Source: Microvirga aerophila
Lineage (GTDB): Bacteria > Pseudomonadota > Alphaproteobacteria > Rhizobiales > Beijerinckiaceae
Direction: 5' to 3'
Assembly (NCBI RefSeq): GCF_003332305.1
Contig: NZ_QOIO01000007.1
Location: forward strand, 62,001 to 126,000
Length of the DNA: 64,000 nucleotides
The number at the start of each line of letters is the position of its first letter. Position 1 is the stretch's first letter. Positions 51,804-61,444 of this stretch are shown piece after piece. The position numbers and the translations under genes were made by a program. Under the pieces are notes generated by a model. That model was given only the letters and a program-made list of their open reading frames with translations. It did not search any database and had not been told where the DNA came from.

Positions 51804-53963
51804 TTACCCTGTGACCCGGTCCACGCGGCTCACCACGCGTTTTGCGCGCAGCTCCGCGATGATCGCATTGAGATGCTTCAGGTCCCACACGGTCAGGTCG
51901 ATGGTGACGTCGGTGAAGTCCTGCGTCCGCCGTCGCATGTTCACGTTGTCGATGTTGCCGTCGTGGTCGGCGATGACCTGGGCGATCTGCGCTAGAGAGC
52001 CCGGCTCGTTGATGGATTGGAGCTTGATCCGCGCCGGAAAGCGCTGGGGGCCGGATTCGAAGTCCCAGCGCACGTCGATCCAGCGGTCCGGTTCGTTGTC
52101 GAACGCCGCCAGGGACGCGGACTGGATGGGGTAGATGGTCACGCCTTCGCCCGGCGTCAGGATGCCGACGATTCGGTCGCCCGGCACGGCTCCCCCTTCG
52201 GGCGCAAAGCGGATCGGCATGTCGGCATTGAGGCCGCGAATGGGAATGCCGCTCGACGCGCCGTCTCCCGAGCCGTCCTTGCCGCCGCCGTTGGGCTTGT
52301 CCGACCGGACCATGCCGTCGCCGCCCTTATAGTCGGGATAGACGGCCCGCACCACGTCGCCCGAGAACATTTCGCCCCGGCCTACGGCGGCCAGCACGTC
52401 CTCCAGGGAGGCCCGCGCCAGACGGGGCAGGGCCCCTTTGAGCTTGTCGTCGGCGAAGGGGCGGCCGGCACGCTCGAAGGCCCGTTCCAGGATCTGGCGG
52501 CCGAGGCCGGTATATTGACGCCGCACAGCTGTCCGGGTCGCCCGGCGGATGGAGGCGCGCGCCTTGCCAGTGACCACGAGGGATTCCCAAGCGGCCGGAG
52601 GCGTCTGCCCGTCGGCGCGGACGATCTCCACCTCGTCGCCGTTCTGCAGCTCCGTCAGCAGGGGGGCGACGCGGCCGTTGATCTTGCAGCCCACCGCCGT
52701 GTTGCCGACATCCGTGTGAACCGCATAGGCGAAGTCGATGGGTGTCGCGCCCCGGGGCAGGGCGATGAGGCGGCCCTTGGGCGTGAAGCAGAAAACCTGG
52801 TCGTGGAAGAGTTCGAGCTTCGTGTGCTCGAGAAACTCCTCCGGATTGTCGCCTTCGGCCAGGAGGTCGATCGTTCGGCGCAGCCATTGATAGGCCCGGC
52901 TCTCATTGGCCAGACGGGAATTGTCGTTGACGCCTTCCTTGTAGAGGGCATGGGCCGCGATGCCGTGTTCGGCGACCTGATCCATCTCGTCGGTGCGAAT
53001 CTGGAGTTCGACGCGCTGGCGTCCGGGCCCGATCACCGTGGTGTGGATGGAGCGGTAATCGTTCTGCTTCGGCGTCGAGATATAGTCCTTGTAGCGCCCG
53101 GGGACCATCGGCCAGGTGGTGTGGACGATCCCTAAGGCTCGGTAGCATTGGTCGGTGGTGCCGACGATGATCCGGAAGCCGAAAATATCGGAAAGCTGCT
53201 CGAACGAGACGGACTTGCGCTCCATCTTGCGCCAAACCGAATAGGGCCGCTTCTGGCGGCCGCTCACCTCGGCGACGATGCCCTGGGCTTGCAGCTTGGC
53301 GGTCAGATCCCGCTCGATCTCCTCGACCAGTTTCTCGGCCTTGGCGGTGACTTCCCGCAGGTGCCGGGTGATCGCCTCATAGGCTTCAGGGTCGAGGTTC
53401 TGAAAGGACAGGTCTTCCAGTTCCTCGCGCATTTCCTGAATGCCCATGCGGCCGGCAAGCGGCGCATAGATGTCGAGGGTTTCCTCGGCGATGCGCTTGC
53501 GCTTCTCCGGCGGCATGAACTGGAGCGTGCGCATGTTGTGCAGGCGGTCGGCGAGCTTCACCAGCAGGACCCGCACGTCGTCCGCGATGGCGAGCAGGAG
53601 CTTGCGGAAGTTCTCGCCCTGGGCGGCCCGCTTCGACACGAGGTCGAGACGCTTGATCTTGGTGAGGCCGTCCACCAGAGCGCCGATCTGCGGTCCGAAG
53701 GTCTTGTTGATTTCTTCCAGCGTCGCCTCGGTGTCCTCCACGGTGTCGTGGAGGACGGCGGCCGCGATGGTGGCCTCGTCGAGCTTGAGCTCTGTCAGGA
53801 TCGCCGCCACTTCCAAGGGATGGCCGAAGAACAAGTCGCCGGAAGCACGCTTCTGGTTGCCATGGGCCATCATGGCATACACGTAAGCGCGGTTGAGAAG
53901 CGCCTCGTCAGCCGAGGGGTTATAGCGCTTGACCCGCTCGACAAGTTCATACTGGCGCATCAT
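51804..53963 (-). CDS. rsh: Bifunctional (p)ppGpp synthetase/hydrolase (RelA/SpoT homologue)
   Basis: A 719-residue regulator of the stringent response. HD hydrolase domain: LHDTVEDTEATLEEI and ADRLHNMRTL; synthetase domain: DIFGFRIIVG, with IRTDEMDQVAEHGIAAHALY; TGS domain: VFCFTPKGRLIALPRGATPI; ACT domain at the C-terminus: LAQIAQVIADHDGNIDNVNM. Both catalytic halves look intact, so the protein can make and degrade (p)ppGpp, as expected for the single Rsh of most alphaproteobacteria. It lies 172 bases behind rpoZ with a terminator between, so it probably has its own promoter. Confidence 0.95.
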   Translation of the reverse strand: MMRQYELVERVKRYNPSADEALLNRAYVYAMMAHGNQKRASGDLFFGHPLEVAAILTELKLDEATIAAAVLHDTVEDTEATLEEINKTFGPQIGALVDGLTKIKRLDLVSKRAAQGENFRKLLLAIADDVRVLLVKLADRLHNMRTLQFMPPEKRKRIAEETLDIYAPLAGRMGIQEMREELEDLSFQNLDPEAYEAITRHLREVTAKAEKLVEEIERDLTAKLQAQGIVAEVSGRQKRPYSVWRKMERKSVSFEQLSDIFGFRIIVGTTDQCYRALGIVHTTWPMVPGRYKDYISTPKQNDYRSIHTTVIGPGRQRVELQIRTDEMDQVAEHGIAAHALYKEGVNDNSRLANESRAYQWLRRTIDLLAEGDNPEEFLEHTKLELFHDQVFCFTPKGRLIALPRGATPIDFAYAVHTDVGNTAVGCKINGRVAPLLTELQNGDEVEIVRADGQTPPAAWESLVVTGKARASIRRATRTAVRRQYTGLGRQILERAFERAGRPFADDKLKGALPRLARASLEDVLAAVGRGEMFSGDVVRAVYPDYKGGDGMVRSDKPNGGGKDGSGDGASSGIPIRGLNADMPIRFAPEGGAVPGDRIVGILTPGEGVTIYPIQSASLAAFDNEPDRWIDVRWDFESGPQRFPARIKLQSINEPGSLAQIAQVIADHDGNIDNVNMRRRTQDFTDVTIDLTVWDLKHLNAIIAELRAKRVVSRVDRVTG

Positions 53964-54085
53964 TCGGCGGCCATCTCCTTTGCCACCGGCTTTAGGCGGC
54001 TGAAGTTAAAAAGATATTGTGGAACAAAGGTGAACCGCAAGGCTTCCCTTTGCCTCATTGGCCGTCTCCATGGTCCTATAACGAA

Positions 54086-54110
54086 AAAGCCCGGCTTAAA
54101 GCCGGGCTTT
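54086..54110 (-). terminator. Intrinsic terminator between rpoZ and rsh
   Basis: Perfect 10-bp stem AAAGCCCGGC / GCCGGGCTTT with a TTAAA loop. On the minus strand it is followed by GGCTTTTTCGT, a good T-tract. It ends the rpoZ transcript before rsh. Confidence 0.9.
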
Positions 54111-54135
54111 CGTCCAAAATATTTTGTCGTGCGGC

Positions 54136-54543
54136 TTATTCGCGGTCGTCCTCGTCCGCGCTGCTGCTCGGGGGCACGAGGCCTTCCAGTCCGCGGAGCA
54201 GGTCTTCCTCGCTCATGCGGTCGAACTGGACGTCCGTGTCGTTGTCCTTGCTGGCCGTAGCGGCCGCGGCGGTGTTGCCGAGCAGCGGAACGGTTTCGGC
54301 CTCCGGCTCGTCCACCTCGACGTACTTTTGCATCGAGTGGATGAGCTGCTCCTTCAGGTCGTCGGGAGCAATGGTTTCGTCCGCAATCTCGCGGAGAGCC
54401 ACCACGGGGTTCTTGTCGCGGTCGCGGTCGATGGTGAGCGGCGAACCTGAGGAGATCAGGCGCGCCCGGTGGCTGGCGAGCAGCACGAGCTCAAACCGGT
54501 TGTCGACCTTGTCGATGCAGTCTTCGACGGTCACACGAGCCAT
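54136..54543 (-). CDS. rpoZ: RNA polymerase omega subunit
   Basis: A 135-residue omega subunit, which helps assemble the beta' subunit and holds one ppGpp site. The family N-terminus is [20 protein letters not shown], then [13 protein letters not shown] and [14 protein letters not shown]. The acidic C-terminal extension (about 90-135, ending [10 protein letters not shown]) is longer than in E. coli but usual in Rhizobiales. AAGGAG precedes ATG 54543; an in-frame extension of 17 codons lies upstream but lacks support. Divergent from fabD. Confidence 0.95.
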   Translation of the reverse strand: MARVTVEDCIDKVDNRFELVLLASHRARLISSGSPLTIDRDRDKNPVVALREIADETIAPDDLKEQLIHSMQKYVEVDEPEAETVPLLGNTAAAATASKDNDTDVQFDRMSEEDLLRGLEGLVPPSSSADEDDRE

Positions 54544-54708
54544 GAAGAGGCTCCTTCTTGAGTTCGAAAATATCGGAAGACCGGCTGGATACACGGGTTA
54601 GCGCGAGAAAACAAGGGGATAGGCTGGGTCAGAGTCGGGCCGTTGCGCTTGACTTGGACGTTTGACGATGCGAGTCCCGCCCAAATTTCAACAGAACGGC
54701 ACTTTGAC

Positions 54709-55656
54709 ATGAAGCGCGCATTCATTTTCCCCGGACAGGGAAGCCAGTCGGTCGGGATGGGCAAGGCCCTGGCCGAATCCTTTCCTCAGGCCAAGGCCGT
54801 GTTCGACGAGGTGGATGACGCCCTGTCGCAGAAGCTCTCGAGCATCATGTGGGAGGGGCCCGCGGAGGACCTTACCCTGACGGCTAACACCCAGCCGGCC
54901 CTCATGGCCGTCAGCTTGGCCGCGATCCGGGTCCTGGAGGCAGAGGCCGGCCTCGACCTCAAGCGGCATGCGGACTTCCTGGCCGGGCATTCCTTGGGCG
55001 AGTATTCGGCTTTGGCGGCCGCGGGCAGCCTCTCGATCGGAGACACGGCCCGCCTGCTGCGCATCCGCGGCAACGCCATGCAGAACGCGGTGCCGGTGGG
55101 GCAGGGCGCGATGGCGGCCCTGTTGGGGCTCGAGTTTGATGCAGCCCTGGAGGTTGCCCACGCGGCAGCTCAAGGAGAGGTCTGCGATGCGGCCAACGAC
55201 AACGGCGGCGCGCAGGTGGTCGTGTCCGGCCACAAGTCGGCGGTCGAGCGGGCTGTTGCGATCGCCCAGGAGAAGGGCGCCAAGCGCGCCGTGATGCTGG
55301 CCGTATCCGCCCCCTTCCATTGCGCCCTCATGCAACCCGCCGCCGACGCCATGCGTGACGCGCTGGCGAGGGTGACGGTCAATGCACCGGTCGTCCCGGT
55401 CGTGGCGAACGTGGAGGCGGCTCCCATCACCGATCCGGATGCGATCCGCAGCGCCCTGGTCCGGCAGGTCACCGGCACCGTCCGCTGGCGCGAAAGCGTG
55501 GCCTACATGGCGTCCCAGGGAGTTGAGGCCTTCTATGAGGTTGGGCCCGGCAAGGTCCTGACCGGCCTCGTGAAACGCATAGCCGCGGGAGCATCCGCCG
55601 TCGCCATCGGGTCGCCGGACGACGTGACCGCCTTCAAAGCCTCCCTGCAAGGGTAA
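54709..55656 (+). CDS. fabD: Malonyl-CoA:ACP transacylase
   Basis: A 315-residue enzyme moving malonyl from CoA to acyl carrier protein to start fatty acid elongation. FIFPGQGSQSVGMG is the N-terminal oxyanion loop; GHSLGEYSALAAAG holds the nucleophile S95; the catalytic His is in SAPFHCALMQPA. First in the fabD-fabG-acpP-fabF series. The start at 54709 is MKRAFIFPGQ; an ATG further out has no support. fabG follows after ten bases. Confidence 0.95.
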   Translation: MKRAFIFPGQGSQSVGMGKALAESFPQAKAVFDEVDDALSQKLSSIMWEGPAEDLTLTANTQPALMAVSLAAIRVLEAEAGLDLKRHADFLAGHSLGEYSALAAAGSLSIGDTARLLRIRGNAMQNAVPVGQGAMAALLGLEFDAALEVAHAAAQGEVCDAANDNGGAQVVVSGHKSAVERAVAIAQEKGAKRAVMLAVSAPFHCALMQPAADAMRDALARVTVNAPVVPVVANVEAAPITDPDAIRSALVRQVTGTVRWRESVAYMASQGVEAFYEVGPGKVLTGLVKRIAAGASAVAIGSPDDVTAFKASLQG

Positions 55657-55666
55657 GGAGCCTCAA

Positions 55667-56404
55667 ATGTTCGGTCTTTCCGGCCGTAAGGCCCTCGTCA
55701 CCGGCGCCACCGGCGGCATCGGCGGCTCCATCGCCCGGGCGCTGCACGCCCAGGGTGCGACCGTCGCCCTGTCGGGCACCCGGCGCAGTGCCCTGGACGA
55801 ACTGGCCGCCTCCCTGGGCGACCGGGTCCACGTGGTCGAGGCGAACCTGTCCGATAAGGATTCCGTCGAAGCCCTTGTGCCAGCAGCCGAAAAGGCCATG
55901 GACGGCCTCGACATCCTGGTCAACAACGCCGGCGTGACCAAGGACAACCTCTTCATGCGCATGAAGGACGAGGAGTGGGACACGGTCATCGCCGTGAACC
56001 TCACCGCCTCGTTCCGGCTCTCCCGCGCGGCCGTGAAGAACATGATGCGCCGGCGCTACGGCCGGATCATCAATATCGGGTCCGTGGTGGGCTCCACCGG
56101 CAATCCGGGGCAGGGGAACTATGCCGCGTCCAAGGCCGGCCTCATCGGCATGACGAAGGCGCTGGCGGCCGAGGTGGCGAGCCGCAGCATCACGGTGAAC
56201 TGCGTGGCGCCGGGCTTCATCGAGTCGCCCATGACCGATGTGCTGAACGAGAAACAGCGCGAGGGAATCCTGGGCACGATCCCCATGGGCCGCCTCGGCC
56301 AGGGCGGGGAAATCGCCTCGGCGGTGGTTTATCTCGCGTCCACCGAAGCCGGCTACGTGACGGGTCACACCCTGCACGTGAATGGCGGAATGGCCATGTT
56401 CTAA
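55667..56404 (+). CDS. fabG: 3-oxoacyl-ACP reductase
   Basis: A 245-residue SDR that reduces beta-ketoacyl-ACP with NADPH. TGATGGIGGSIARALHAQGA (cofactor loop), NNAGVTKDNLFMRMKDEEWD (FabG-specific NNAG region), the Ser in NIGSVVGSTGNPG and YAASKAGLIGMTKALA (catalytic Tyr-Lys) are all present, and VTGHTLHVNGGMAMF is the usual end. AAGGAG precedes the start. Its position between fabD and acpP makes the fatty-acid role firm. Confidence 0.95.
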   Translation: MFGLSGRKALVTGATGGIGGSIARALHAQGATVALSGTRRSALDELAASLGDRVHVVEANLSDKDSVEALVPAAEKAMDGLDILVNNAGVTKDNLFMRMKDEEWDTVIAVNLTASFRLSRAAVKNMMRRRYGRIINIGSVVGSTGNPGQGNYAASKAGLIGMTKALAAEVASRSITVNCVAPGFIESPMTDVLNEKQREGILGTIPMGRLGQGGEIASAVVYLASTEAGYVTGHTLHVNGGMAMF

Positions 56405-56639
56405 AAGGGTTTGAGAGCCCTTTCGGAATTTGTCTGCAGAACCCGGCGGACCCCTCGCCAGAGCCGATAAGCTTGTGTTAAGCATGTGCTCGATTTGGTC
56501 GGAGGGGTTGACCAGCGCTCAAAAATGCGGCTTTGCACGGCGCAAGCCAGCCGCTCCAGCGTTGTCAGCCGGACAGCTGATCCAATTTTGATTTCTTGAC
56601 CCGCCCAATCCTGAGGCGGCAGCCACTGAGGAAAGAACG

Positions 56640-56876
56640 ATGAGTGACGTCGCTGATCGCGTGAAGAAGATCGTTGTCGAGCACCTGGGCGTTGAAGCCG
56701 ACAAGGTCACCGACAATGCCAACTTCATCGACGACCTGGGCGCAGACAGCCTCGACACCGTCGAGCTCGTTATGGCGTTCGAAGAAGAGTTCAACGTCGA
56801 GATCCCGGACGACGCGGCTGAGACCATCGTGACGGTCGGCGACGCGATCAAGTTCCTCGAGAAGAACGCGGCCTAA
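56640..56876 (+). CDS. acpP: Acyl carrier protein
   Basis: A 78-residue acidic helical carrier. S37 in [20 protein letters not shown] receives the 4'-phosphopantetheine arm. All helices are conserved and the composition is strongly acidic ([20 protein letters not shown]). The 235-base gap upstream leaves room for its own promoter, as is usual for this abundant protein; GAAAGAACG precedes the ATG. A hairpin follows the stop, before fabF. Confidence 0.97.
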   Translation: MSDVADRVKKIVVEHLGVEADKVTDNANFIDDLGADSLDTVELVMAFEEEFNVEIPDDAAETIVTVGDAIKFLEKNAA

Positions 56877-56884
56877 GCGCCAAA

Positions 56885-56911
56885 GGGCGTCGGGTGAACC
56901 ATCCGACGCCC
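56885..56911 (+). terminator. Hairpin between acpP and fabF, possible partial terminator
   Basis: Perfect 9-bp stem GGGCGTCGG / CCGACGCCC, extendable by two weak pairs, followed by GATTTCTATT. It could reduce fabF transcription relative to acpP. Confidence 0.5.
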
Positions 56912-56938
56912 GATTTCTATTCAATGGCAGGAAACATC

Positions 56939-58201
56939 ATGCGGCGTGTTGTGGTCACGGGTCTTGGCATGGTCACCCCGCTCGGTTGCGGGGTCGAAAA
57001 GACTTGGTCTCGAATTCTGGATAGCCAAAGCGGCGCCAACAAGATCAGCGGTTTCCAAATCGACGATCTGGCCTGCCGGATCGCCTGCCAGATCCCCCTC
57101 GGCGATGGTTCCGACGGCACCTTCAATGCTGACCAGTGGATGGAGCCCAAGGAGCAGCGCAAGGTCGATCCCTTCATCGTCTATGCGATGGCGGCCGCCA
57201 CGCAGGCCCTCGACGATGCCGGCTGGAAGCCCACCACCTACGAGGACCAATGCGCTTCCGGCGTGCTGATCGGCTCCGGCATCGGCGGCATCGGCGGCAT
57301 CTATGAAGCGTCCCAAACCCTGATCGAGCGCGGCCCGCGCCGGGTCTCGCCCTTCTTCATTCCCGGTCGCCTCATCAATCTCGCGGGCGGTTACGTGTCC
57401 ATCGAGCATGGCCTCAAGGGCCCGAACAACGCGGTCGTGACAGCCTGCTCCACCGGCTCGCACGCCATCGGCGACGCGGCCCGCCTCATCGCGCTCGGCG
57501 ATGCGGACGTGATGGTAGCCGGCGGCACGGAATCCCCCATCAACCGCCTGTCGATCGCCGGTTTCGCGGCCTGCCGCGCTCTCTCGACCAATTTCAACGA
57601 CGATCCGACCCGGGCGTCGCGCCCCTACGACAAGGACCGTGACGGCTTCGTTATGGGCGAAGGCGCGGGCATCGTGGTGCTGGAAGAATACGAGCACGCC
57701 AAGGCGCGCGGGGCCAAGATCTATGCCGAGGTCATCGGCTACGGCCTGTCGGGCGACGCCTACCACATCACCTCGCCGTCCGAGGACGGGGACGGGGCCT
57801 ATCGCTGCATGTCCGCCGCCGTCAAGCGGGCGGGAATCTCGCCCTCCGAGATCGACTACATCAACGCCCACGGCACCTCCACGCCGCTCGGAGACGAGCT
57901 TGAGCTGAAGGCCGTGGAGCGAGTCGTCGGCAATGCGGCCGGCAAGCTCGCCATGTCGTCGACCAAGTCGGCCATCGGCCATTTGCTTGGAGCAGCCGGC
58001 TCCGTCGAGGCGATCTTCTCGATCCTGGCCATGCGCGACGGCATCGTGCCGCCAACGCTCAACCTCGACAATCCGTCCGTTGAAACCGCAATCGACCTCG
58101 TGCCGCACACCCCGAAGCGCAAAGAGGTCAACGTGGCCCTGTCGAACTCCTTCGGGTTCGGCGGCACCAATGCTTCTTTAATCTTCCGGCGGGTATCCTG
58201 A
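56939..58201 (+). CDS. fabF: 3-oxoacyl-ACP synthase II
   Basis: A 420-residue condensing enzyme. The nucleophilic Cys is in VVTACSTGSHAIGDAARL, and the two His are in NAHGTSTPLGD and KSAIGHLLGAAGSVEA, giving the C-H-H triad of KAS II. The N-terminus MRRVVVTGLGMVTPLGCGVE and C-terminus FGGTNASLIF are family typical. ATG 56939 follows AGGAAAC; an ATG at 56924 would add five residues. It extends acyl chains, including cis-vaccenate precursors. Confidence 0.95.
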   Translation: MRRVVVTGLGMVTPLGCGVEKTWSRILDSQSGANKISGFQIDDLACRIACQIPLGDGSDGTFNADQWMEPKEQRKVDPFIVYAMAAATQALDDAGWKPTTYEDQCASGVLIGSGIGGIGGIYEASQTLIERGPRRVSPFFIPGRLINLAGGYVSIEHGLKGPNNAVVTACSTGSHAIGDAARLIALGDADVMVAGGTESPINRLSIAGFAACRALSTNFNDDPTRASRPYDKDRDGFVMGEGAGIVVLEEYEHAKARGAKIYAEVIGYGLSGDAYHITSPSEDGDGAYRCMSAAVKRAGISPSEIDYINAHGTSTPLGDELELKAVERVVGNAAGKLAMSSTKSAIGHLLGAAGSVEAIFSILAMRDGIVPPTLNLDNPSVETAIDLVPHTPKRKEVNVALSNSFGFGGTNASLIFRRVS

Positions 58202-58295
58202 TCCTGCGGTTACGCGTTACGGCTTTTCGCCATAATCCCGATTAGGGTGTCGAACGGACGGCATAACTGCCGATCGACACCAGAAAAGCAGCGTG

Positions 58296-59669
58296 ATGTT
58301 CGGCAGAAAAAAACATACTCTCATGTCGTCGGTTGAAGCTCAGCAGGACGAGCAGCAGCCGCGTCTTTCTCCGAAGTCCCCAAGCGAGGCAATCAAGCCC
58401 ATGGCGGCTCCGCCACCGCCGCCGCGAATTCGCCGCCGGCGTGGCGGCATGCTGTCGATCCTCAGCGGCCTCTTGACGCTCTTCATCGCTTTTGCCATTG
58501 CGGCCATTTTCGGCTTCGGCATGCTGAACAGCGAGGTGACTTCCAAGGGTCCGCTCCAGAACGACAAGGTCGTTCTGATCCCGAAGAATACCGGCACGGG
58601 CGAGATCGCCGGCATCCTCAAGCGCGAAGGAGTGATCGAACAGCCCCTGCTGTTCGAGATGTACTCCCTGATCAATCGTCAGCGCGGACAACTCAAGGCC
58701 GGCGAGTTCCTCTTCAAGGCCGGCACGAGCATCGACGAGGCCATCGACACCCTGGTGCAGGGCAAGGCGATTCTGCACTCCGTGACAGTGCCGGAGGGTC
58801 TGACGAGCGAGCAGATCGTCTCTCGGCTCTACGAGAACGAGATCCTGACCGGCGAGATTGCCGAAACCCCGCGGGAGGGCACGCTTCTTCCCGACACCTA
58901 CAAGTTCGAGCGTGGCACCACGCGCCAGCAGATCGTCAACAACATGCAGGCGGCGCAGCGCCAGGCCCTTGCCCAGATTTGGCAGCGCCGGTCCCCCGAA
59001 CTGCCGGTGAAAACCGCCCAGGAATTGGTGATTTTGGCCTCCGTGGTCGAGAAGGAGACCGGTCGTGCCGACGAGCGCACCCGGGTCGCAGGCGTCTTCA
59101 TCAACCGCCTCATGAAGCGCATGAAGCTCCAGTCCGATCCTACGATCGTGTACGGCCTCGTCGGCGGCAAGGGCACCCTCGGCCGCGGAATCATGCGCAG
59201 CGAGATCGAAACCGCCACGCCCTACAACACCTACGTGATCGAAGGACTGCCTCCGGGTCCCATCGCCAATCCCGGCCGCGCGGCTCTCGAGGCGGTCGCG
59301 AATCCGTCGCGGACGAAGGACCTCTATTTCGTGGCCGATGGATCAGGCGGCCACGCTTTCGCCGAGACCTACGAACAGCATCAGCGCAACGTGGCGCGCT
59401 GGCGGCAGGTCGAGAAGACCCGAGCCACGACCGAAGCGCCGGACGCGGTGGATCGGGTCGAACCCGACAGCGAAGGTTCTGTTCCGCCCGGCACGTCGGG
59501 CGGCCTTGCGCCAGACCTGCGTGGTTCCACCGAGGTGGTGCGCGGAGGCCCGCGACAGGGGCGCGCCCGTGGCTTCGACGCCAGCGAGGGGACCGACAAG
59601 GATCCTCTCAAGAACAAGACGTTCGACCTGAGCACTCCCAAGAACGTTCCTGTCTTGCGTGAGCCGTAG
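58296..59669 (+). CDS. mltG: Endolytic murein transglycosylase MltG (YceG-like)
   Basis: A 457-residue bitopic membrane protein that cuts nascent glycan strands. A Pro-rich basic cytoplasmic tail (APPPPPRIRRRRGGM) precedes one helix (GLLTLFIAFAIAAIFGFGML), a LysM-like subdomain follows, then the catalytic YceG core: ILASVVEKETGRADERTRVA with the active Glu, MKLQSDPTIVYG and YNTYVIEGLPPGPIANPGRA. About 80 extra C-terminal residues are Pro/Ser/Thr/Arg-rich and likely disordered. A GTG one codon upstream is also possible as start. It lies between fabF and yicC as in many Rhizobiales. Confidence 0.92.
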   Translation: MFGRKKHTLMSSVEAQQDEQQPRLSPKSPSEAIKPMAAPPPPPRIRRRRGGMLSILSGLLTLFIAFAIAAIFGFGMLNSEVTSKGPLQNDKVVLIPKNTGTGEIAGILKREGVIEQPLLFEMYSLINRQRGQLKAGEFLFKAGTSIDEAIDTLVQGKAILHSVTVPEGLTSEQIVSRLYENEILTGEIAETPREGTLLPDTYKFERGTTRQQIVNNMQAAQRQALAQIWQRRSPELPVKTAQELVILASVVEKETGRADERTRVAGVFINRLMKRMKLQSDPTIVYGLVGGKGTLGRGIMRSEIETATPYNTYVIEGLPPGPIANPGRAALEAVANPSRTKDLYFVADGSGGHAFAETYEQHQRNVARWRQVEKTRATTEAPDAVDRVEPDSEGSVPPGTSGGLAPDLRGSTEVVRGGPRQGRARGFDASEGTDKDPLKNKTFDLSTPKNVPVLREP

Positions 59670-59854
59670 AGCATCGGACGAGCGTACGGGGCTCATTTTG
59701 GGCCCACTCCAAGCTTTCGATCGGAACCAGCGCATCGTTGTACCCGCAACACTGGGTCCGCTTTCGCACGATCCTCCAGCAACCATCGCTGCTTGTGGCT
59801 GAGGCGGGCGGCCAGTATGGTCGCGCCAACTTTTCAGTGCCGAGGTTCAAGCGC

Positions 59855-60742
59855 ATGGCTATTGCGAGCATGACCGGCTTCGCCCGCGAAGCCGGCGTTA
59901 CGGGTCCCTATCAATGGGCCTGGGAGATCAAGACCGTGAACGGACGGGGCCTCGAGGTCCGCGTACGCACACCGTCCGGCCTCGATTCCGTCGGCGAGGA
60001 GGCACGCAGCCAGATCCTCAAGGCTTTCACCCGAGGGCAGGGGCAACTCAACCTCACGCTCGCCAAAGCCTCGTCTGCCCCGAAGCTGCGCGTCAACCAG
60101 GAGGTTCTGCACTCACTCATCGAGGCCGTCGGCAGCCTGACCCTGCCGGCCAATGTGCAGCCCGCTTCCCTTGATGGACTCCTGACCGTCCGCGGCGTGG
60201 TGGAACTCGATGACGATGCCGTCGATCCCGCGCAGGACCAGGCTCTCGTGGAGGCGCTCAAGGCCGGAATCCGCCCCTTGATCGATGATCTCAAGGCTGC
60301 ACGGCGGGCCGAGGGGAAGGCATTGGCGGCCGTGCTTCTCCAGCACCTCGATTCCATCGCTCACCTCGTGGACGAAGCGGATGCCGCGCCGGCCCGCAAG
60401 CCCGACGCCATCCGGGCCCGGCTGGAGGCTCAGATCGACGAACTGCTGGAAGGGAAGAATGCGCTTGATCCTGCGCGCCTGCACCAGGAGGCAGTTCTGA
60501 TCGCCGCCCGCGCCGACATCCGCGAAGAACTCGACCGGCTGCGCGCCCATGTGGAGGCGGCCCGGACGATGCTCCAGGATGGCGGCGCTGTCGGGAGGCG
60601 GCTCGATTTCCTGTCTCAGGAGCTCGGGCGCGAGGCCAACACCCTGTGCGCCAAGGCCAATGACGTATCCCTGTCGCGGATCGGGCTTGACCTGAAAGCC
60701 GTGATCGAACAGTTCCGCGAACAGGTTCAGAATGTGGAGTGA
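59855..60742 (+). CDS. yicC: YicC/YloC-family endoribonuclease
   Basis: A 295-residue protein of the YicC family, reported to be a ribonuclease acting on RyhB in E. coli. The N-terminal MTGFAREAG and WEIKTVNGRGLEVRVRTPSG are the strongest family marks; the C-terminal RRLDFLSQELGREANTLCAK and the adjacent NDVSLSRIGLDLKAVIEQFR are likewise conserved and helical. ATG 59855 or the next at 59870 can serve as start. The stop overlaps the gmk start, so the pair is coupled, an arrangement common in bacteria. Confidence 0.92.
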   Translation: MAIASMTGFAREAGVTGPYQWAWEIKTVNGRGLEVRVRTPSGLDSVGEEARSQILKAFTRGQGQLNLTLAKASSAPKLRVNQEVLHSLIEAVGSLTLPANVQPASLDGLLTVRGVVELDDDAVDPAQDQALVEALKAGIRPLIDDLKAARRAEGKALAAVLLQHLDSIAHLVDEADAAPARKPDAIRARLEAQIDELLEGKNALDPARLHQEAVLIAARADIREELDRLRAHVEAARTMLQDGGAVGRRLDFLSQELGREANTLCAKANDVSLSRIGLDLKAVIEQFREQVQNVE

Positions 60743-61395
60743 TGGAGTTGAGTGCAGTGGAATTGAAGCGGCGTGGGCTCTTGCTGATCCTGTCGTCTCC
60801 GTCGGGGGCGGGCAAATCCACCCTGACGCGCAACCTCGTCCGCGAGGACCGGGGGATCCGCCTGTCGATCTCGGTCACGACCCGTCACAAACGTCCGTCC
60901 GAGATCAACGGCGTCCACTACAATTTCATGGAGAGCGTGCCCGATTTTGAGGAAATGCGGGACCGTGGCGATCTTCTCGAATGGGCGCAGGTGCACGGAA
61001 ACTACTACGGCACCCCGCGCAAGCCCGTCGAACAGGCCCTCGCCCGGGGCGAAGACATGATGTTCGACATCGACTGGCAGGGCACAAAGCAAATCGTCGA
61101 GAAGATGCGCTCCGATGTGGTGAGCGTGTTCATCCTCCCGCCCTCCATGGCAGAGCTGAAGGCAAGGCTGGAGCGACGGGCCGAGGATACGCCCGAGGTC
61201 ATCGCCCGCCGCCTGCGCAACGCGCGGGACGAGATCGCCCAGTGGCAGGCCTACGACTACGTTCTCATCAACGACGACCTCGACCGCACCTATGGCGACC
61301 TGAAGGCGATTCTGGCAGCCGAGCGCCTGCGCCGGGAACGGCAGGTCGAATTGGAGGGCTTCATCGACGGCCTCTTAGCAGTGCCGGCGGAATAG
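60742..61395 (+). CDS. gmk: Guanylate kinase
   Basis: A 217-residue enzyme phosphorylating GMP to GDP. The P-loop is SSPSGAGKSTLTR (residues 18-30), the GMP-binding region RLSISVTTRHKRPSEINGVH and YYGTPRKPVEQAL, and the lid R-containing part RLRNARDEIAQWQAYDYVLI. GTG 60739 also stays in frame, but ATG 60742, overlapping the yicC TGA, gives the usual N-terminus. Convergent with rsmA, leaving 49 bases. Confidence 0.95.
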   Translation: MELSAVELKRRGLLLILSSPSGAGKSTLTRNLVREDRGIRLSISVTTRHKRPSEINGVHYNFMESVPDFEEMRDRGDLLEWAQVHGNYYGTPRKPVEQALARGEDMMFDIDWQGTKQIVEKMRSDVVSVFILPPSMAELKARLERRAEDTPEVIARRLRNARDEIAQWQAYDYVLINDDLDRTYGDLKAILAAERLRRERQVELEGFIDGLLAVPAE

Positions 61396-61444
61396 GACCG
61401 AACGGCTGCTCGAAGCATGCGCTCAATCGGCGAAGGCAGGCGTG

